64,000 bases of DNA from Dongshaea marina (GCF_003072645.1 NZ_CP028897.1:2493658-2557657); one strand, 5' to 3'. Shown: positions 27,016-37,643, counted from the stretch's first letter. The notes: generated from the letters alone by a model not told the origin. Numbers and translations are program-made.

Positions 27016-28470
27016 ATGGCAAAAATAACGTCGCATATGATTGACCGTATTCTCCAGTCCCTTGGCGGGCCACAAAATATTGCCCGCTGTGGGCACTGCA
27101 TGACCCGCCTTAGATTGCAGCTTCATGAGGATTCAAAGGCCGATCGCCAGGCACTAAAACAGATCCAAGGGGTACTGGGCCTGGTTGAAAGTGACGATCA
27201 GCTGCAGATCATCCTTGGCCCGGGTAAAGCCCAAACCGCGGCACAGATGATCAACCAGGGCCTTGCCAGCGGGGATCAGCCCCAAGCTCCAGCGTCCCCC
27301 GACACAGAATCGCTCAAAGAGATAGCAGCAGATAATAAGCAGAAGCTTAAGGGGAAGCAAAACCGCGGCATCCATCATTTCATGACCCGGTTTGCCACTA
27401 TATTTACCCCTCTGATCCCAGGCTTTATCGCCGCAGGTTTACTCCTGGGAATAGCAACCCTGATTGAGCAATCTCTGATCGCGGGTCACCCGCACCCCAG
27501 TCAGAGCCTGCTGGATCTGGTGAACTATCTGAAAGTTTTTAGCAAGGGACTCTTTAGTTTCCTGAGTATTCTTATCGGTTATAACGCACAAAAGGCCTTT
27601 GGAGGCTCGGGGGTGAATGGGGCTATCATCGCCTCTTTGTTTGTGTTGGGCTACGATCCCTCCGCCAGCTCCGGGATCTACTCGGGTATGCATGATTTTT
27701 TTGGCCTGGGAATCGATCCGCGCGGCAGTATCATCGGCGTTCTTATCGCCTCTATCCTCGGCGCCCGGGTTGAGCAGATCATTCGCCAAAAGATCCCCGA
27801 CAATCTGGATATGATCCTGACCTCACTGCTAACTCTGCTGGTGATGGGCGCGGTGACCTTTGTGATCATCATGCCCGTCGGCGGTGTCCTGTTTAAAGGG
27901 ATGTCCTGGCTGTTTATCCATCTTAACGGCAATCCCCTGGGGAGTGCCTTGCTGGCAGGGCTATTTCTGATCGCCGTGATGTTCGGGATCCACCAGGGGT
28001 TTGTTCCCGTCTACTTCGCCCTGATGAAGGCCCAGGGGTTTAATTCACTGTTCCCAATTCTTGCGATGGCCGGTGGTGGACAGGTGGGCGCAGCCTTGGC
28101 GCTCTACCTACGGGCCGAAAAAGGCTCACTGCTGCGAACCCAGATCCGCGGAGCGATCATTCCTGGCTTTCTGGGGATCGGTGAACCCCTGATCTATGGG
28201 GTGACCCTGCCGAGAATGAAACCCTTTGTGACCGCCTGTATCGGGGGTGCCATGGGTGGCTTCTTTGTGGGGTTGGTGGCCTGGTTTGGACTGCCGATTG
28301 GCCTGAACACCATCTTTGGGCCCTCAGGGATTGTCGCTTTACCCCTGATGACATCCCACAGCGGGATCTTTGCCGGAATGCTGGTCTATGCCGCCGGGTT
28401 ACTGGTTTCTTATCTGGGAGGTTTTTTTGTGACCCTGATGTTTGGTTGCAAGGATGTCGATCTCAGTTAA
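27016..28470 (+). CDS. murP: PTS N-acetylmuramic acid transporter, EIIBC
   Basis: 484 residues, compared with about 474 in E. coli. The N-terminal EIIB domain has the phosphorylated Cys in [13 protein letters not shown] (C28 by position). A charged linker leads to the EIIC domain with about ten membrane segments ([40 protein letters not shown]). There is no EIIA domain, as in MurP, which borrows a glucose-type EIIA. An AGGAGG ribosome site precedes the start. The terminator at 28488-28506 closes the operon. anmK is not present here. Confidence 0.95.
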   Translation: MAKITSHMIDRILQSLGGPQNIARCGHCMTRLRLQLHEDSKADRQALKQIQGVLGLVESDDQLQIILGPGKAQTAAQMINQGLASGDQPQAPASPDTESLKEIAADNKQKLKGKQNRGIHHFMTRFATIFTPLIPGFIAAGLLLGIATLIEQSLIAGHPHPSQSLLDLVNYLKVFSKGLFSFLSILIGYNAQKAFGGSGVNGAIIASLFVLGYDPSASSGIYSGMHDFFGLGIDPRGSIIGVLIASILGARVEQIIRQKIPDNLDMILTSLLTLLVMGAVTFVIIMPVGGVLFKGMSWLFIHLNGNPLGSALLAGLFLIAVMFGIHQGFVPVYFALMKAQGFNSLFPILAMAGGGQVGAALALYLRAEKGSLLRTQIRGAIIPGFLGIGEPLIYGVTLPRMKPFVTACIGGAMGGFFVGLVAWFGLPIGLNTIFGPSGIVALPLMTSHSGIFAGMLVYAAGLLVSYLGGFFVTLMFGCKDVDLS

Positions 28471-28487
28471 AGAGCATCATGTGTAAA

Positions 28488-28506
28488 AAGGGGCTGACCG
28501 CCCCTT
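28488..28506 (+). terminator. Bidirectional terminator between murP and the DASS transporter
   Basis: AAGGGGC, five-base loop, GCCCCTT. A-tract upstream and short T-tract downstream. It lies between convergent genes. Confidence 0.75.
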
Positions 28507-28529
28507 CAGATTTGTTCGAAACCAGCCTA

Positions 28530-29951
28530 TTACCAAAGGCCCAGGACTCGCCACCAGCTGCCGCCAATTACCAGCCAGATCAGGATATTCACCAGGGCAC
28601 ACAGCAAGCCAAGTCCCCACCAATGTTTCATCGCAACATGATTTGAGCCAAAGAGTACAGGCGCAGGTCCGCTGCCATAATGAGTCAAACTCCCCATCAA
28701 ATTGCTGAAAAATGCAAGAACCAGGGCCGCCAGCATCGGCGGTGTCCCGACCGCAATCGACACACTGAGAAATGCCCCATACATGGCCGCCACATGAGCT
28801 GTGCTACTGGCAAACAGATAGTGAGAAAAGAGATACACCAGCGCCAGGATCAAAAAGGCGAGCTCCCAGTTCAAACCGTTGACCGATCCGGAGATGCTGT
28901 GGGTAAACCAGCCGATCAGTCCCAGCTTATTGAGATAATCAGCCATCATCACCAGCGCAGAAAACCAGATCAGGGTAGTCCAGGCCCCTTTTTCCTGAAT
29001 GATATCTGTCCAGCTCAGGGTGCCACACAGCATCAGAATCGCAAGACCGGTCAGGGCTGCCGTTGTCGAATGAATACCAAGAGTCGAACCACCGATCCAC
29101 AATACCAACAGCAGAACAAAGACACCAAGCATCACCCACTCCTGAGTCGAGACGCTTCCCATCTCTTTGAGTTTATCGTGAGCAATCTGTGCCGCCTGAG
29201 GCGTCGCGCGAATCTGCGGCGGGTAAAGCTTATACAGCAGCAGGGGAAGAGTGAGTAAAGAGACGATCCCCGGAACCGCCGCCGCGATCGCCCAACTCCC
29301 CCAGCTGATCTGGATCTGTTGATCCGATGCAAGTTTAACCGCCAGTGGGTTCGCCGCCATCGCTGTCATGAACATGGCGCTGGTGATCATGTTCACCTGA
29401 TAGGCACTCTTGATTAAAAAAGCCCCCAACTTTCGCTCAGTCCCCTGCTCGGGATCGCTGCCGTAAGCTTTTGCCACCGAGGCAAGCAGAGGGTAGATGA
29501 TCCCTCCACAGCGCGCTGTATTTGAAGGGATCGCCGGTGCCAGGATCAGATCTGCCAGTGATATCCCGTAACAAAGCCCCAGTGAGCTCTTACCCAACCG
29601 GGCCATCAACAGATAAGCGATGCGCCGCCCCAGTCCTGTTTTAATAAAGCCCCTGGAGATAAAAAATGCACTCACGATGAGCCAGATCGTCGAATTGGAA
29701 AATCCACTGAGGGACTGGGATATACTCAAAGTTCCGGTCAGGGCCGTCATGGTGATCCCAACAATCGCAACGCCGCCCAAAGGGAGCGGCTTGATGATCA
29801 AGCCAAGGATGGTTGCCACGAAAATCGCCAGAAGTTGCCAGGCGTGACCTGAGACTCCCGAAGGAGTGGGGATAAACCAGATGATCACCCCAACCAGCAG
29901 GGTGATCGCAAGTGATTTGAGATTAGTCTCGGGTCTTGTCTTATTCTCCAT
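28530..29951 (-). CDS. DASS-family sodium/anion symporter (SLC13, CitT-like)
   Basis: 473 residues from the ATG at 29951. The open frame runs back to 30074 but adds 41 hydrophilic residues without a ribosome site. About 12 membrane segments are visible. Family marks are GFSNSTIWLIVSAFFISRGF, the first SNT-type motif in LAPAIPSNTARCGGIIYPL, the AMFMTAMAANPLA helix, and the C-terminal FASSTAHVAAMYGAF and SNLMGSLTHYGSGP. These proteins move citrate, tartrate, succinate or other divalent anions. The many S/T-N-T motifs fit a di- or tricarboxylate substrate. The neighbouring malic enzyme and AEC permease suggest organic-acid metabolism. Confidence 0.88.
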   Translation of the reverse strand: MENKTRPETNLKSLAITLLVGVIIWFIPTPSGVSGHAWQLLAIFVATILGLIIKPLPLGGVAIVGITMTALTGTLSISQSLSGFSNSTIWLIVSAFFISRGFIKTGLGRRIAYLLMARLGKSSLGLCYGISLADLILAPAIPSNTARCGGIIYPLLASVAKAYGSDPEQGTERKLGAFLIKSAYQVNMITSAMFMTAMAANPLAVKLASDQQIQISWGSWAIAAAVPGIVSLLTLPLLLYKLYPPQIRATPQAAQIAHDKLKEMGSVSTQEWVMLGVFVLLLVLWIGGSTLGIHSTTAALTGLAILMLCGTLSWTDIIQEKGAWTTLIWFSALVMMADYLNKLGLIGWFTHSISGSVNGLNWELAFLILALVYLFSHYLFASSTAHVAAMYGAFLSVSIAVGTPPMLAALVLAFFSNLMGSLTHYGSGPAPVLFGSNHVAMKHWWGLGLLCALVNILIWLVIGGSWWRVLGLW

Positions 29952-30332
29952 AGCGGCTACTCCCCTGTATGACGACCTTACTTTGACCTTGCCATCCCGG
30001 GCCGCACACAATCCCGGACGATTGGCGTTTGTAGGTGGATGATCGGCTGTGACCGAGCTGCCATCTCCTGACACTCAGGCCCAGGTTCTGTTGATGATCA
30101 TGGCGTCGGATCCTGATCTTCTGATGAAAATATACCCGGAATTGATAAACAATAGTCCGCAAAAATCGCGAGCTCTGTCCCATTTCTCATATGAATCCAC
30201 AATGATTCCCGTTTATGAAGTCACAGGGAAGCGAGCTCAGGGACAGGGATTTATATCAAGGAGGTCACAGCAGAATTAAGGGGGGTCAGGAGTGAGTATA
30301 GAAGCCGCCCATCATGGGCGGCAACAGAGTAT
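29952..30332. other. Intergenic region upstream of the DASS gene
   Basis: About 380 bases. A hairpin GCCGCCCAT/ATGGGCGGC at 30304-30322 lies just beyond the AEC stop and could end that transcript, although the T-tract is poor. Short frames on both strands (30049-30279, 29941-30183) show no protein features. Confidence 0.45.
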
Positions 30333-31265
30333 TTAGCCAAGGAGGCGATTACAGATGGGTTGAGAGGACGGTAAACAGCACCAAAGTAAAGATAGAGACC
30401 ACACTGCCCCCAGGATCATGCTGACGGCTTCATCCTGGTAGGTGTTGTATTTCTCGGTGAACATACCAACAATCACAGCACTGGGCATGGCGACCAGGAT
30501 CACTATCTCCTGGGCCTGGAGCCCGTGCAGCGAAAAAATAACCACAAAGGCGATTGCTATCACCGGCTGCACCAGTAACTTTAAGATGATCCCGCTCACC
30601 GAGCCCTGGCTAAACCTGAATTTAAACTTGGTCATCATCAGCCCCAGTGCAAACAGGGCAATCGGTGAGGTCGCTGAACCAATGAGGCTGAAACCATTGC
30701 TCACAAATTGAGGCAATTCTATATGCAGTGCCGAAAAAATGATCCCAATGATCGGCGCAAACACCAGAGGCTTTTTGAGTACATTGATGAGCTGCCCGCC
30801 AAAGGAGGTCTGGGCATGCTCTCCCTCAACCAGAGCGACGGTTATAGGGATCATAAACACCGAGGTGATCACATTCCCAATTGCGATCGCGATCAGGGAG
30901 TCTCCCCCCAGGGTCTGAGAAAGGTAAGGGATCCCCATGAACGCCATGTTTGGAAAAGAGATAGACAGAGCAATGATCCCTGAGGTTTTGCGATCTTTTT
31001 TCAGAACCCAAAGACAAAACAGCAGGATCAACAGGTAGAGCCCCATCAATCCAAAGAAAAAGGCTCCAAAAAAGCTCACATTCACCAGGTTATGAATGTC
31101 TGACTTTGCGGTAGAGACAAAAAGGGCAAACGGGAAGGTAATGAGCATCACGATTTTTGATAGCTCTGAAGACATATCACTCGAGATGATATTCCGTTTG
31201 CCTGAGATATATCCGATCAAAATAACAACAATGATAGAGAGTACACTAATAATATCAGCAACCAT
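30333..31265 (-). CDS. AEC-family permease (malate permease-like), C-terminus frameshifted
   Basis: About 310 residues from the ATG at 31265 (MVADIISVLSIIVVILIGYISG). A longer frame to 31334 adds unlikely residues. Ten membrane helices in two halves, with family motifs FPNMAFMGIPYLSQTLGGDSL split by a loop and VILVAMPSAVIVGMFTEKY. The encoded end (VWSLSLLWCCLPSSQPICNRLLG) is not membrane-like. Adding one base to the C5 run at 30407-30411 gives LGGSVVSIFTLVLFTVL, the normal last helix, ending at 30349. It follows the malic enzyme gene, so malate uptake linked to decarboxylation is the likely function. Confidence 0.85.
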   Translation of the reverse strand: MVADIISVLSIIVVILIGYISGKRNIISSDMSSELSKIVMLITFPFALFVSTAKSDIHNLVNVSFFGAFFFGLMGLYLLILLFCLWVLKKDRKTSGIIALSISFPNMAFMGIPYLSQTLGGDSLIAIAIGNVITSVFMIPITVALVEGEHAQTSFGGQLINVLKKPLVFAPIIGIIFSALHIELPQFVSNGFSLIGSATSPIALFALGLMMTKFKFRFSQGSVSGIILKLLVQPVIAIAFVVIFSLHGLQAQEIVILVAMPSAVIVGMFTEKYNTYQDEAVSMILGAVWSLSLLWCCLPSSQPICNRLLG

Positions 31266-31309
31266 GTAGGGTCTCCGGGGATTCTTATTATAGTTGGTGT
31301 TGGCTGGCC

Positions 31310-31339
31310 ACCGGGTGCAGGCGTTCTCCTGCACCCGGT
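31310..31339 (-). other. Strong intercistronic hairpin between malic enzyme and AEC permease
   Basis: Perfect 12-base-pair stem (ACCGGGTGCAGG / CCTGCACCCGGT) with six-base loop, starting seven bases after the malic enzyme stop. On the minus strand no U-tract follows, so it may stabilise the upstream mRNA or attenuate read-through. On the plus strand TTTATTTTT follows. Confidence 0.65.
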
Positions 31340-31345
31340 TTATTT

Positions 31346-33116
31346 TTAGAAGTAGCTGCGGCGATACTGGCGGTAGTGCGGGGTCCAGAAACTCTCCTCA
31401 ATCAATTGCTCCCAGATGGCATCGGGTCTTTGGTAGGCAAGACCCTGCTGCTGAGCCATCTTGGCAACCTCAAGGGCTATCTTTTTACTCACCCGCTGGA
31501 TCTGTGATAGCGGAGGCAACAGTGACTGCCCGGTTTGCTGCGCCAGGGGCGATGCATCGGCAAGGGCCCGGCTAGCGGCCATCAGCATCTCATGAGTCAC
31601 CCGGTTCGCTCCACTGACCAGAACACCCAGGCCTACCCCGGGGAAAATGTAGGAGTTGTTGCACTGGGCAATCTCAAAGCGCTTGCCATTGAGCTCAACC
31701 GGGTTGAAGGGGCTACCGGTTGCGACAATCGCCTGACCGGAAGTCCACTTCAGGATATCCTGGGGCGTCGCCTCAATCCGCGAGGTTGGGTTTGACAGCG
31801 GGAAAATAATCGGCTGCTGACAATAGCTATGCATGCTGCGGATCAGCTCTTCGCTGAAAAGACCCGCCTGACCGGACACCCCGATCAGAATATCCGGCTG
31901 TCCATGCTCAACCACCCGCTTGAGCGAGATCCCCTCACCCTGAGCGAGCCCCCATGATGATTTGAGATCCGGACTCTGGGCCAGCTTCTGCTGCGCCGGT
32001 GTCAGGCCCTGCATATCGCTAAGCAACAGGCCATAGCGATCCACCATGTAGACCCGCTCACGGGCCTGTGCCTCACTAAGTCCCTCGCAACACATCTGAG
32101 CAATGATCTGCTCGGCAATCCCACAACCGGCGGAGCCTCCCCCAAGAAAAGCGACTCGCATCTCTTGAAGCTGCCTTCCGGTGGCCCGGGTTGCTGCAAG
32201 CAGGGTACCCAGGGTCACGGTAGCTGTCCCCTGAATATCATCATTAAAGCAACAGAGCTCATCCTGATAGCGCTCTAACAGGGCTGGGCATGGGGCAGCG
32301 CAAAATCTTCAAACTGTAACAGCACCTCAGGCCAACGCTTTTTGATCGCCTGGATAAAGAGCTCAACAAAATCATCATAGCTCTGGCCATCAATTCGCTT
32401 ATGGCGCCAGCCCATATACATGGGATCCTTTAACAGGGCTTCATTATTGGTCCCGCAATCGAGGACGATCGGCAGAGTATGCTCAGGGTTGATCCCACCA
32501 CAAGCGGTGTAAAGGGAGAGTTTACCAATTGGGATCCCCATGCCGCCGATCCCCTGATCTCCCAACCCAGGATCCTTTCACCGTCGGTGACCACGATCAC
32601 CTTTACCTCGTTGTGAGTCGCATTATCCAAAATATCATCAATTCGTTCACGGTCCGGATATGCGATAAACAGGCCCCGATGGCGGCGGTAAATATCCGAA
32701 AACTCCTGACAAGCCTGGCCCACTGTCGGTGTATAGATAAGCGGCATCATCTCAGTGAGGTGATCACCGATCAGCCGATAAAATAGTGTTTCATTCGTAT
32801 CTTGCAGATTTCGAAGATAGATATGCCGACCCATATCATCCGCCGCCGCCAAATACTGCTGATAGGCACGCTCAACTTGCTCATCCAGGGTTTCGATTGC
32901 CTGAGGCAGGAGTCCCTCCAGGTTAAAAGCGATTCGCTCTTTCGGACTAAATGCCGTTCCCTTATTCAAAAGAGGCGTATCAAGCAATTTAGGTCCCGCA
33001 TAAGGTACATAACTGGTCGCAACGGGTTTTATATGGCAGCAGTTTAAAATATCTGGATTATTTTCCTTGTGGACTCTGCTCTGCTCTGGCTCTGCGATCT
33101 GTTGATCTGAATTCAT
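31346..33116 (-). pseudogene. maeA: NAD-dependent malic enzyme, two frameshifts
   Basis: Three overlapping frames (33116-32430, 32565-32275, 32218-31346) cover one protein of about 590 residues, matching E. coli MaeA from [18 protein letters not shown] to [10 protein letters not shown]. Motifs: [28 protein letters not shown], the metal and malate site around LQFEDFA, the Rossmann [14 protein letters not shown], and [16 protein letters not shown]. Frame one breaks at ILG (32561-32569, a base missing in GGGTTGGG). Frame two breaks at the CCC at 32281-32283. One added base at each repairs the protein. It would convert malate to pyruvate, CO2 and NADH. The AEC permease lies downstream. Either assembly error or real loss. 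Confidence 0.88.
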
Positions 33117-33969
33117 GACTAGGCTCTCCCTGGATTAATAGATACGTTCGGTCATCAACACAACCGGGGTTGTTGGCGTCAGACAAGTGGCTGTTATTGT
33201 CTCGCTCTCACCTCAGGGCGGCAATCGCCCCATAGGGGGACAAGAGCCCCAAATGAGCTATTTTTTCTATAACATCTCGCCTGGAGACCGTTTTTTAAAC
33301 TAATGCTCAAAGTCTCTCACAACACAACTCATCGTTCGGATGAATAATCGCTTATAAAAAAGTCCGAAATTAACATTTCAGATACATTTAAGGAGCCTCA
33401 ACGGGGTCATTTCGCCGCTGGTTTTATCTATTCAAGAGGTAGTTTCTATAAAAAATAACTCGACAAACAGCCGATGTTAACATGCCCGCAACATTCAGAG
33501 ATACCCAAGGTCTGCCTTCAGGCTCACTATCGCATCGAAGGCAGGCCAATTCCCCCTGAGTCCCGGTGTAAGATGCTCTGCCATCAAGGATAAAAAGAAT
33601 TTAACCGGCATCCGTATAGCCATGAATAAACACTAACAGATTCATCAATACTATTTTGAAGATACAGTTTTAAATTTATAACCATCATTATAATTATAGA
33701 TTTAATGCGATTTATATAAAATACAGTCACAATCAATTAATAAAAGGTTAATGCATACAATATTTTGTATTATTCTTTTGAATTTAGTACAAACTATACA
33801 AAATAAAAAAACTATGTAAGAATCGGCATCTCAATAAATGAGTTAATAAAATAACATATTACGATAAGTTACAATTAGTAACCTTTGCTCCGGGTGAAAC
33901 ATCAACACCTTTAATAAATAGAAAATGACTTTCTATTTTGTTACTAACACAACAAGGATACATATCGTC
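33117..33969. other. Long AT-rich intergenic region with inverted repeat
   Basis: About 850 bases upstream of both malic enzyme and alcohol dehydrogenase. From 33640 to 33900 it is strongly AT-rich. ATACAA-TATT-TTGTAT (33755-33770) is a perfect six-base inverted repeat, and TATACAAAATA occurs again about 40 bases on, so a repressor or activator site for the dehydrogenase gene is possible. No open frame with coding character. Confidence 0.5.
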
Positions 33970-35115
33970 ATGGCTGATAATTTTATTGTTCCCGGCAAGA
34001 TTTTTCATGGACTGGGTACCTTCAACAAGCTCGCCGAGCTCGATGGAACTAAGGCGCTTATCGTGACCGGTAAAGGCTCGATGAAAAAAGCCGGATTTGT
34101 CGACAAGGCTGTCGAACTGCTACACAGCGCCGGGATCAAGAGTGTGGTTTTTGATGGGGTCGAAGCCGATCCATCGATAGAAACCGTGATGGCCGGTTTC
34201 GATATGATGTGCAACGAGCAACCGGATCTCATCATCGGCCTCGGAGGTTGTTCAGCCATCGATGCTGCCAAGGCGATGTGGGTATTCTATGAATACCCCG
34301 AAACGAAATTTGAAGAGATCATTCCCCCTTTTACCATCAAGCCACTGCGTAACAAGGCGCGATTTGTTGCCATTCCCTCAACCAGTGGTACCGGCACCGA
34401 AGCCACCTGTGTCTCGGTGATAACGGATCGTGAAAAAGGCACTAAATACCCGCTGGTCTCCTATGAGCTGTGTCCAGATATCGCTATCGTCGATGCCGAA
34501 CTGTGTCGCTCTATGCCCACCCATGTCACCGCGAACACGGGACTGGATGCCCTGACCCACGCTTTGGAAGCCTATGTGACACCTCTGGCCGATGCTTACA
34601 CCGACTCTCTGGCTGAGCGTGCGGTGGTGGATATCTTTGAGAATCTGCCACTGGCATACCAAAATGGCGAAAACCTGGAAGCGCGTCAGAAGATGCACGA
34701 TGCCTCCTGCCTGGCCGGAATGTCCTTTACCAATGCGCTGTTGGGAATTGTGCACTCGATGGCTCACCAGGTGGGCGGCATGTTTGGGGTCCCCCATGGC
34801 CGTGCCAACGCCATCCTGCTGCCAAGCGTGATCCGCTTTAATGCCCAGGTTTGTGAAGCAAAATATGCAAATCTCGCCAAGGTTCTCGGTGAATCAAGCA
34901 GTGAGCGTCTGGCCTGGCGCATCGAAGAGCTGCGCAACCAGGTTGGCGTAGAGAGCTGCTTTAAAGCCTATGGGGTGGATGAGTCAGCGTGGAAAGCTAA
35001 GGTGAAAACCATGGCACAAAACGCCCTCAATGATGCCTGTACCGGCTGTAACCCAAGAGCGCCATCGCTTGAGGAGTTGGAGCAACTACTGAATCTTTGC
35101 TACTACAGCCGTTAA
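33970..35115 (+). CDS. Iron-containing alcohol dehydrogenase
   Basis: 381 residues from the ATG at 33970, with AAGGA upstream. A frame from 33925 adds 15 residues with no ribosome site. The NAD(P) region shows LIIGLGGCSAIDAAKAM and AIPSTSGTGTEAT. The metal ligands are the Asp in DIAIVDAEL, the two His in GIVHSMAHQVGG, and the His in GVPHGRANAILLP, all present. Group III dehydrogenases reduce or oxidise short alcohols, diols or aldehydes. The exact substrate cannot be fixed. It is a single gene with a long AT-rich leader and its own terminator, which suggests conditional, perhaps anaerobic, expression. Confidence 0.9.
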   Translation: MADNFIVPGKIFHGLGTFNKLAELDGTKALIVTGKGSMKKAGFVDKAVELLHSAGIKSVVFDGVEADPSIETVMAGFDMMCNEQPDLIIGLGGCSAIDAAKAMWVFYEYPETKFEEIIPPFTIKPLRNKARFVAIPSTSGTGTEATCVSVITDREKGTKYPLVSYELCPDIAIVDAELCRSMPTHVTANTGLDALTHALEAYVTPLADAYTDSLAERAVVDIFENLPLAYQNGENLEARQKMHDASCLAGMSFTNALLGIVHSMAHQVGGMFGVPHGRANAILLPSVIRFNAQVCEAKYANLAKVLGESSSERLAWRIEELRNQVGVESCFKAYGVDESAWKAKVKTMAQNALNDACTGCNPRAPSLEELEQLLNLCYYSR

Positions 35116-35131
35116 TAAAACCTCACTTAAA

Positions 35132-35157
35132 AAGCCGGATATGCATCCGGCTTTTTT
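35132..35157 (+). terminator. Terminator of the alcohol dehydrogenase gene
   Basis: AAGCCGGAT, loop ATGC, ATCCGGCTT, then TTTT. Perfect nine-base-pair stem. Confidence 0.9.
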
Positions 35158-35321
35158 CTTTCATCCTGTGGCACAAACAACGCGTAGCTACCCGGCTCTC
35201 CTCCTCTGAGGCAGGCTGACAAATGCAAGGCGCTTATTGAGATTAAGAGGTGAGTATCGTTAATAGGTAGAGGCTGAATAAACGGCACCTGAGTATCGGC
35301 ACCGTTATAATTCGGTTTTGA

Positions 35322-35513
35322 TTATGATTGCTGCGCCTGCTCAGAAAAAAGCTTGATCATCACCATCATCCGCAGCTGCTCCTCGGTGGGCTGGTAACCC
35401 TGCTCGGAAGATAGCTCAGGAATAGTACGCCCCTGCTGAATAAATTTTTCCCCCAGTTGGATCTGGGCCTGGTTGATCTTTTGCTTGATCTCATTGCTGA
35501 TGATAACGGACAT
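35322..35513 (-). CDS. Small protein of unknown function, 63 residues
   Basis: Chosen start is the ATG at 35513 with GGAG five bases before it. The frame extends to 35555. The sequence is helical and polar (IISNEIKQKINQAQIQLGEKF, then PTEEQLRMMVMIKLFSEQAQQ), with no Cys and no membrane segment. It lies alone between two terminators. I do not recognise it. A good ribosome site and coding-like composition support a real gene. Confidence 0.6.
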   Translation of the reverse strand: MSVIISNEIKQKINQAQIQLGEKFIQQGRTIPELSSEQGYQPTEEQLRMMVMIKLFSEQAQQS

Positions 35514-35640
35514 GCTCACTCCATTTAATACGCCTGATGAGGCCTGGCCACTCAATCAGGCCTGCCCACTAATAAACTGTGGTTATTTTACTCCGAACCA
35601 TCCAAAGCTACCACTGCCAATTTACAAGATTCAAGGCATA

Positions 35641-35668
35641 AAAAAGCCGGAGCTAGCTCCGGCTTTTT
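35641..35668 (-). terminator. Terminator of asmA
   Basis: Fully self-complementary AAAAAGCCGGAG-CTAG-CTCCGGCTTTTT. Works on either strand. It lies between asmA and the small gene upstream of it on the map. Confidence 0.9.
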
Positions 35669-35690
35669 TATGCTTGTATTTGATAGGGTT

Positions 35691-37643
35691 CTAGTTAAAC
35701 AGCCCCTTGAGCAGATCACCGCCCAACTTATCCTTGAGCTTATCCTCTACCTTCTTCTTGAGCTGCTGGGTAGCCTGCTCTTTGAGAAGCTTATTGAGAT
35801 CCAGCCCGGGCTTTGGTTGCTGCCAGCTGCCCTTCACGGTAACCGGGATGATGAGCCCTTTAAGATCTTTGATCGATTTACCATCCTGTCCCTTCAAGCT
35901 TCCCACCACCTTGGTGTCAAACACAAAGTCCATGCTCTCGGAGGAAAGATTGGTTTGACCACTCCCATCCACCCGGATCAGAGGCGAAGCCAGGGCCAGA
36001 TCTGAGGTCTTCACCAAGCCATTGCGGATATTGAAATTTCCGCTCAGCGAGCTGAAGTCGGTTTTCTCAACCTGTTGATCGGCAGGCAGCTGCTGCCCCT
36101 TAAACGCCGCATAGGCCTTACGGATCATCGAGGGAATGTTGATCCCATACAGGGCCCCATCGCTAACATTCAGCGCCAGATTACCACTGAGGGTTTTACG
36201 GATGGCGCTGTCACTCAGTCCCACACCGCTCAGCTTACCGTTGAAGTTAGCGGTACCCGCCAGCAGCCCCTTACCTGTGGCATCCTTGAGCAGCGGCTGG
36301 ATCAGCACCCCCTTAACCACGGGGGCAAAGCTAAAACTGGCCGGAGTATTTCTGGCATCCACCCGGGCCTCTAAATCGACGGCTCCCTTATAGAGATCGG
36401 CATGGGTCTTGTTGACGGATAGCACACCGTTTTTCACCACCAGTTGCAGCGCGATATTATCCATCTTGATGTTAGCGACCTTAAACTGATCCACCTTGAG
36501 CTTGCCATTGAGGTTAAACAGCTTGAGGAAGCTTAGATCAGGCTCTGCCTGAGCTGCCGGCACCTTGGATGAATTCGCAGGCTTTTTGCTGCTGGTCGAA
36601 GCTGGTTTAGCAGGAGTCTTTGCCGACGCAGCAGGTGTCGCCGCCGGGCCGGTCTGCTTCATCTCGGCCAGCAGCTTGTCCGCATCGATGGCACTGCTAT
36701 GGAAGTTAAAACCTATGCTGGGCAGCTTGCCCTGCTTAAACGAGGCGTCTCCCTGGAGGGTAATATCGTCAACCATCAGCTTAATCGGCTTAAGAGTCGC
36801 CAGCCCCTGACTTACCTGGTAACTGGCATCGCCCTGTAGCTCAACCTTTTTATGCCCGGTTGGGATTGAAGGCCCCTTCGCATCCAGGGTAGTCTTCATA
36901 TCCGTCATCGCAAAGCGATCGAAGTTCTTGGCCACCAGAACCTTCAGGCTGGAAGAGACCTTCGCCGACAGCTCCCCCTGACTTAGACTGGCCGAAAATG
37001 TCACCGGCACCGCACTGTCGGTGACAAAGCGCGCCATCTTGAGATTTACTCCCGAGAGCTCTGTCTTTTGCCCGGTTTGCTGATTATCGATGCTTAGCTT
37101 GGCATTTTGGATATTGATCCCGGCAACCTCAATTGAGAAGGGAGCTTTCTTTTCAACGCTGGCATCTGCCGCCGGCTTGGCTGGAGTCTTGGCTGCCTCG
37201 GCTGTTTGAGCCGGTTTTTCTGACTGAGCCGGGGTTTGGGTCTTGGCCGGGGGCTGAGTGAGATCCTGGAGGTTATTTTTACCATCTTTGAGGGTAATGA
37301 GATTAAAATGAGCCCCATTGAGAGTCAGCTCACCCACCTCAATTTTTTTGCTCAAAAGAGGCAGCAAGGCCACACTCATTGAGACCTGATCCACGGAGAG
37401 GGTATCTCCTCCGCCAAAACCGGCTGGATTCTTCAGCTCGGTACGACCCAGCGTAAAGCCAACGGTCGGAAATAGTGAAAACGACAACTTGCCATCGATC
37501 ACCAACTGCCGACCCGTTTTGGCCTTCACCTGCTCCACCAGCATGGTTTTGACCTGATCAGGGTTGATAAAGCTCGAAAGAGCTACCCCCCCAATCACCA
37601 ACAAGACAATGATGATAATGACCGCATAGAGTAGCTTTTTCAT
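35691..37643 (-). CDS. asmA: AsmA-family envelope protein
   Basis: 650 residues. One N-terminal membrane anchor (LLYAVIIIIVLLVIGGVAL) is followed by a long periplasmic beta-rich AsmA domain, starting with FINPDQVKTMLVEQVKAKTGRQL and TVGFTLGRTELKNP. Two Ala/Pro/Lys-rich low-complexity linkers lie near residues 130-165 and 335-370. The C-terminal AsmA repeat ends in NLSSESMDFVFDTKVVGS. Family members affect outer-membrane assembly and phospholipid transport. It follows dcd by 22 bases, as in many gammaproteobacteria. Confidence 0.92.
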   Translation of the reverse strand: MKKLLYAVIIIIVLLVIGGVALSSFINPDQVKTMLVEQVKAKTGRQLVIDGKLSFSLFPTVGFTLGRTELKNPAGFGGGDTLSVDQVSMSVALLPLLSKKIEVGELTLNGAHFNLITLKDGKNNLQDLTQPPAKTQTPAQSEKPAQTAEAAKTPAKPAADASVEKKAPFSIEVAGINIQNAKLSIDNQQTGQKTELSGVNLKMARFVTDSAVPVTFSASLSQGELSAKVSSSLKVLVAKNFDRFAMTDMKTTLDAKGPSIPTGHKKVELQGDASYQVSQGLATLKPIKLMVDDITLQGDASFKQGKLPSIGFNFHSSAIDADKLLAEMKQTGPAATPAASAKTPAKPASTSSKKPANSSKVPAAQAEPDLSFLKLFNLNGKLKVDQFKVANIKMDNIALQLVVKNGVLSVNKTHADLYKGAVDLEARVDARNTPASFSFAPVVKGVLIQPLLKDATGKGLLAGTANFNGKLSGVGLSDSAIRKTLSGNLALNVSDGALYGINIPSMIRKAYAAFKGQQLPADQQVEKTDFSSLSGNFNIRNGLVKTSDLALASPLIRVDGSGQTNLSSESMDFVFDTKVVGSLKGQDGKSIKDLKGLIIPVTVKGSWQQPKPGLDLNKLLKEQATQQLKKKVEDKLKDKLGGDLLKGLFN

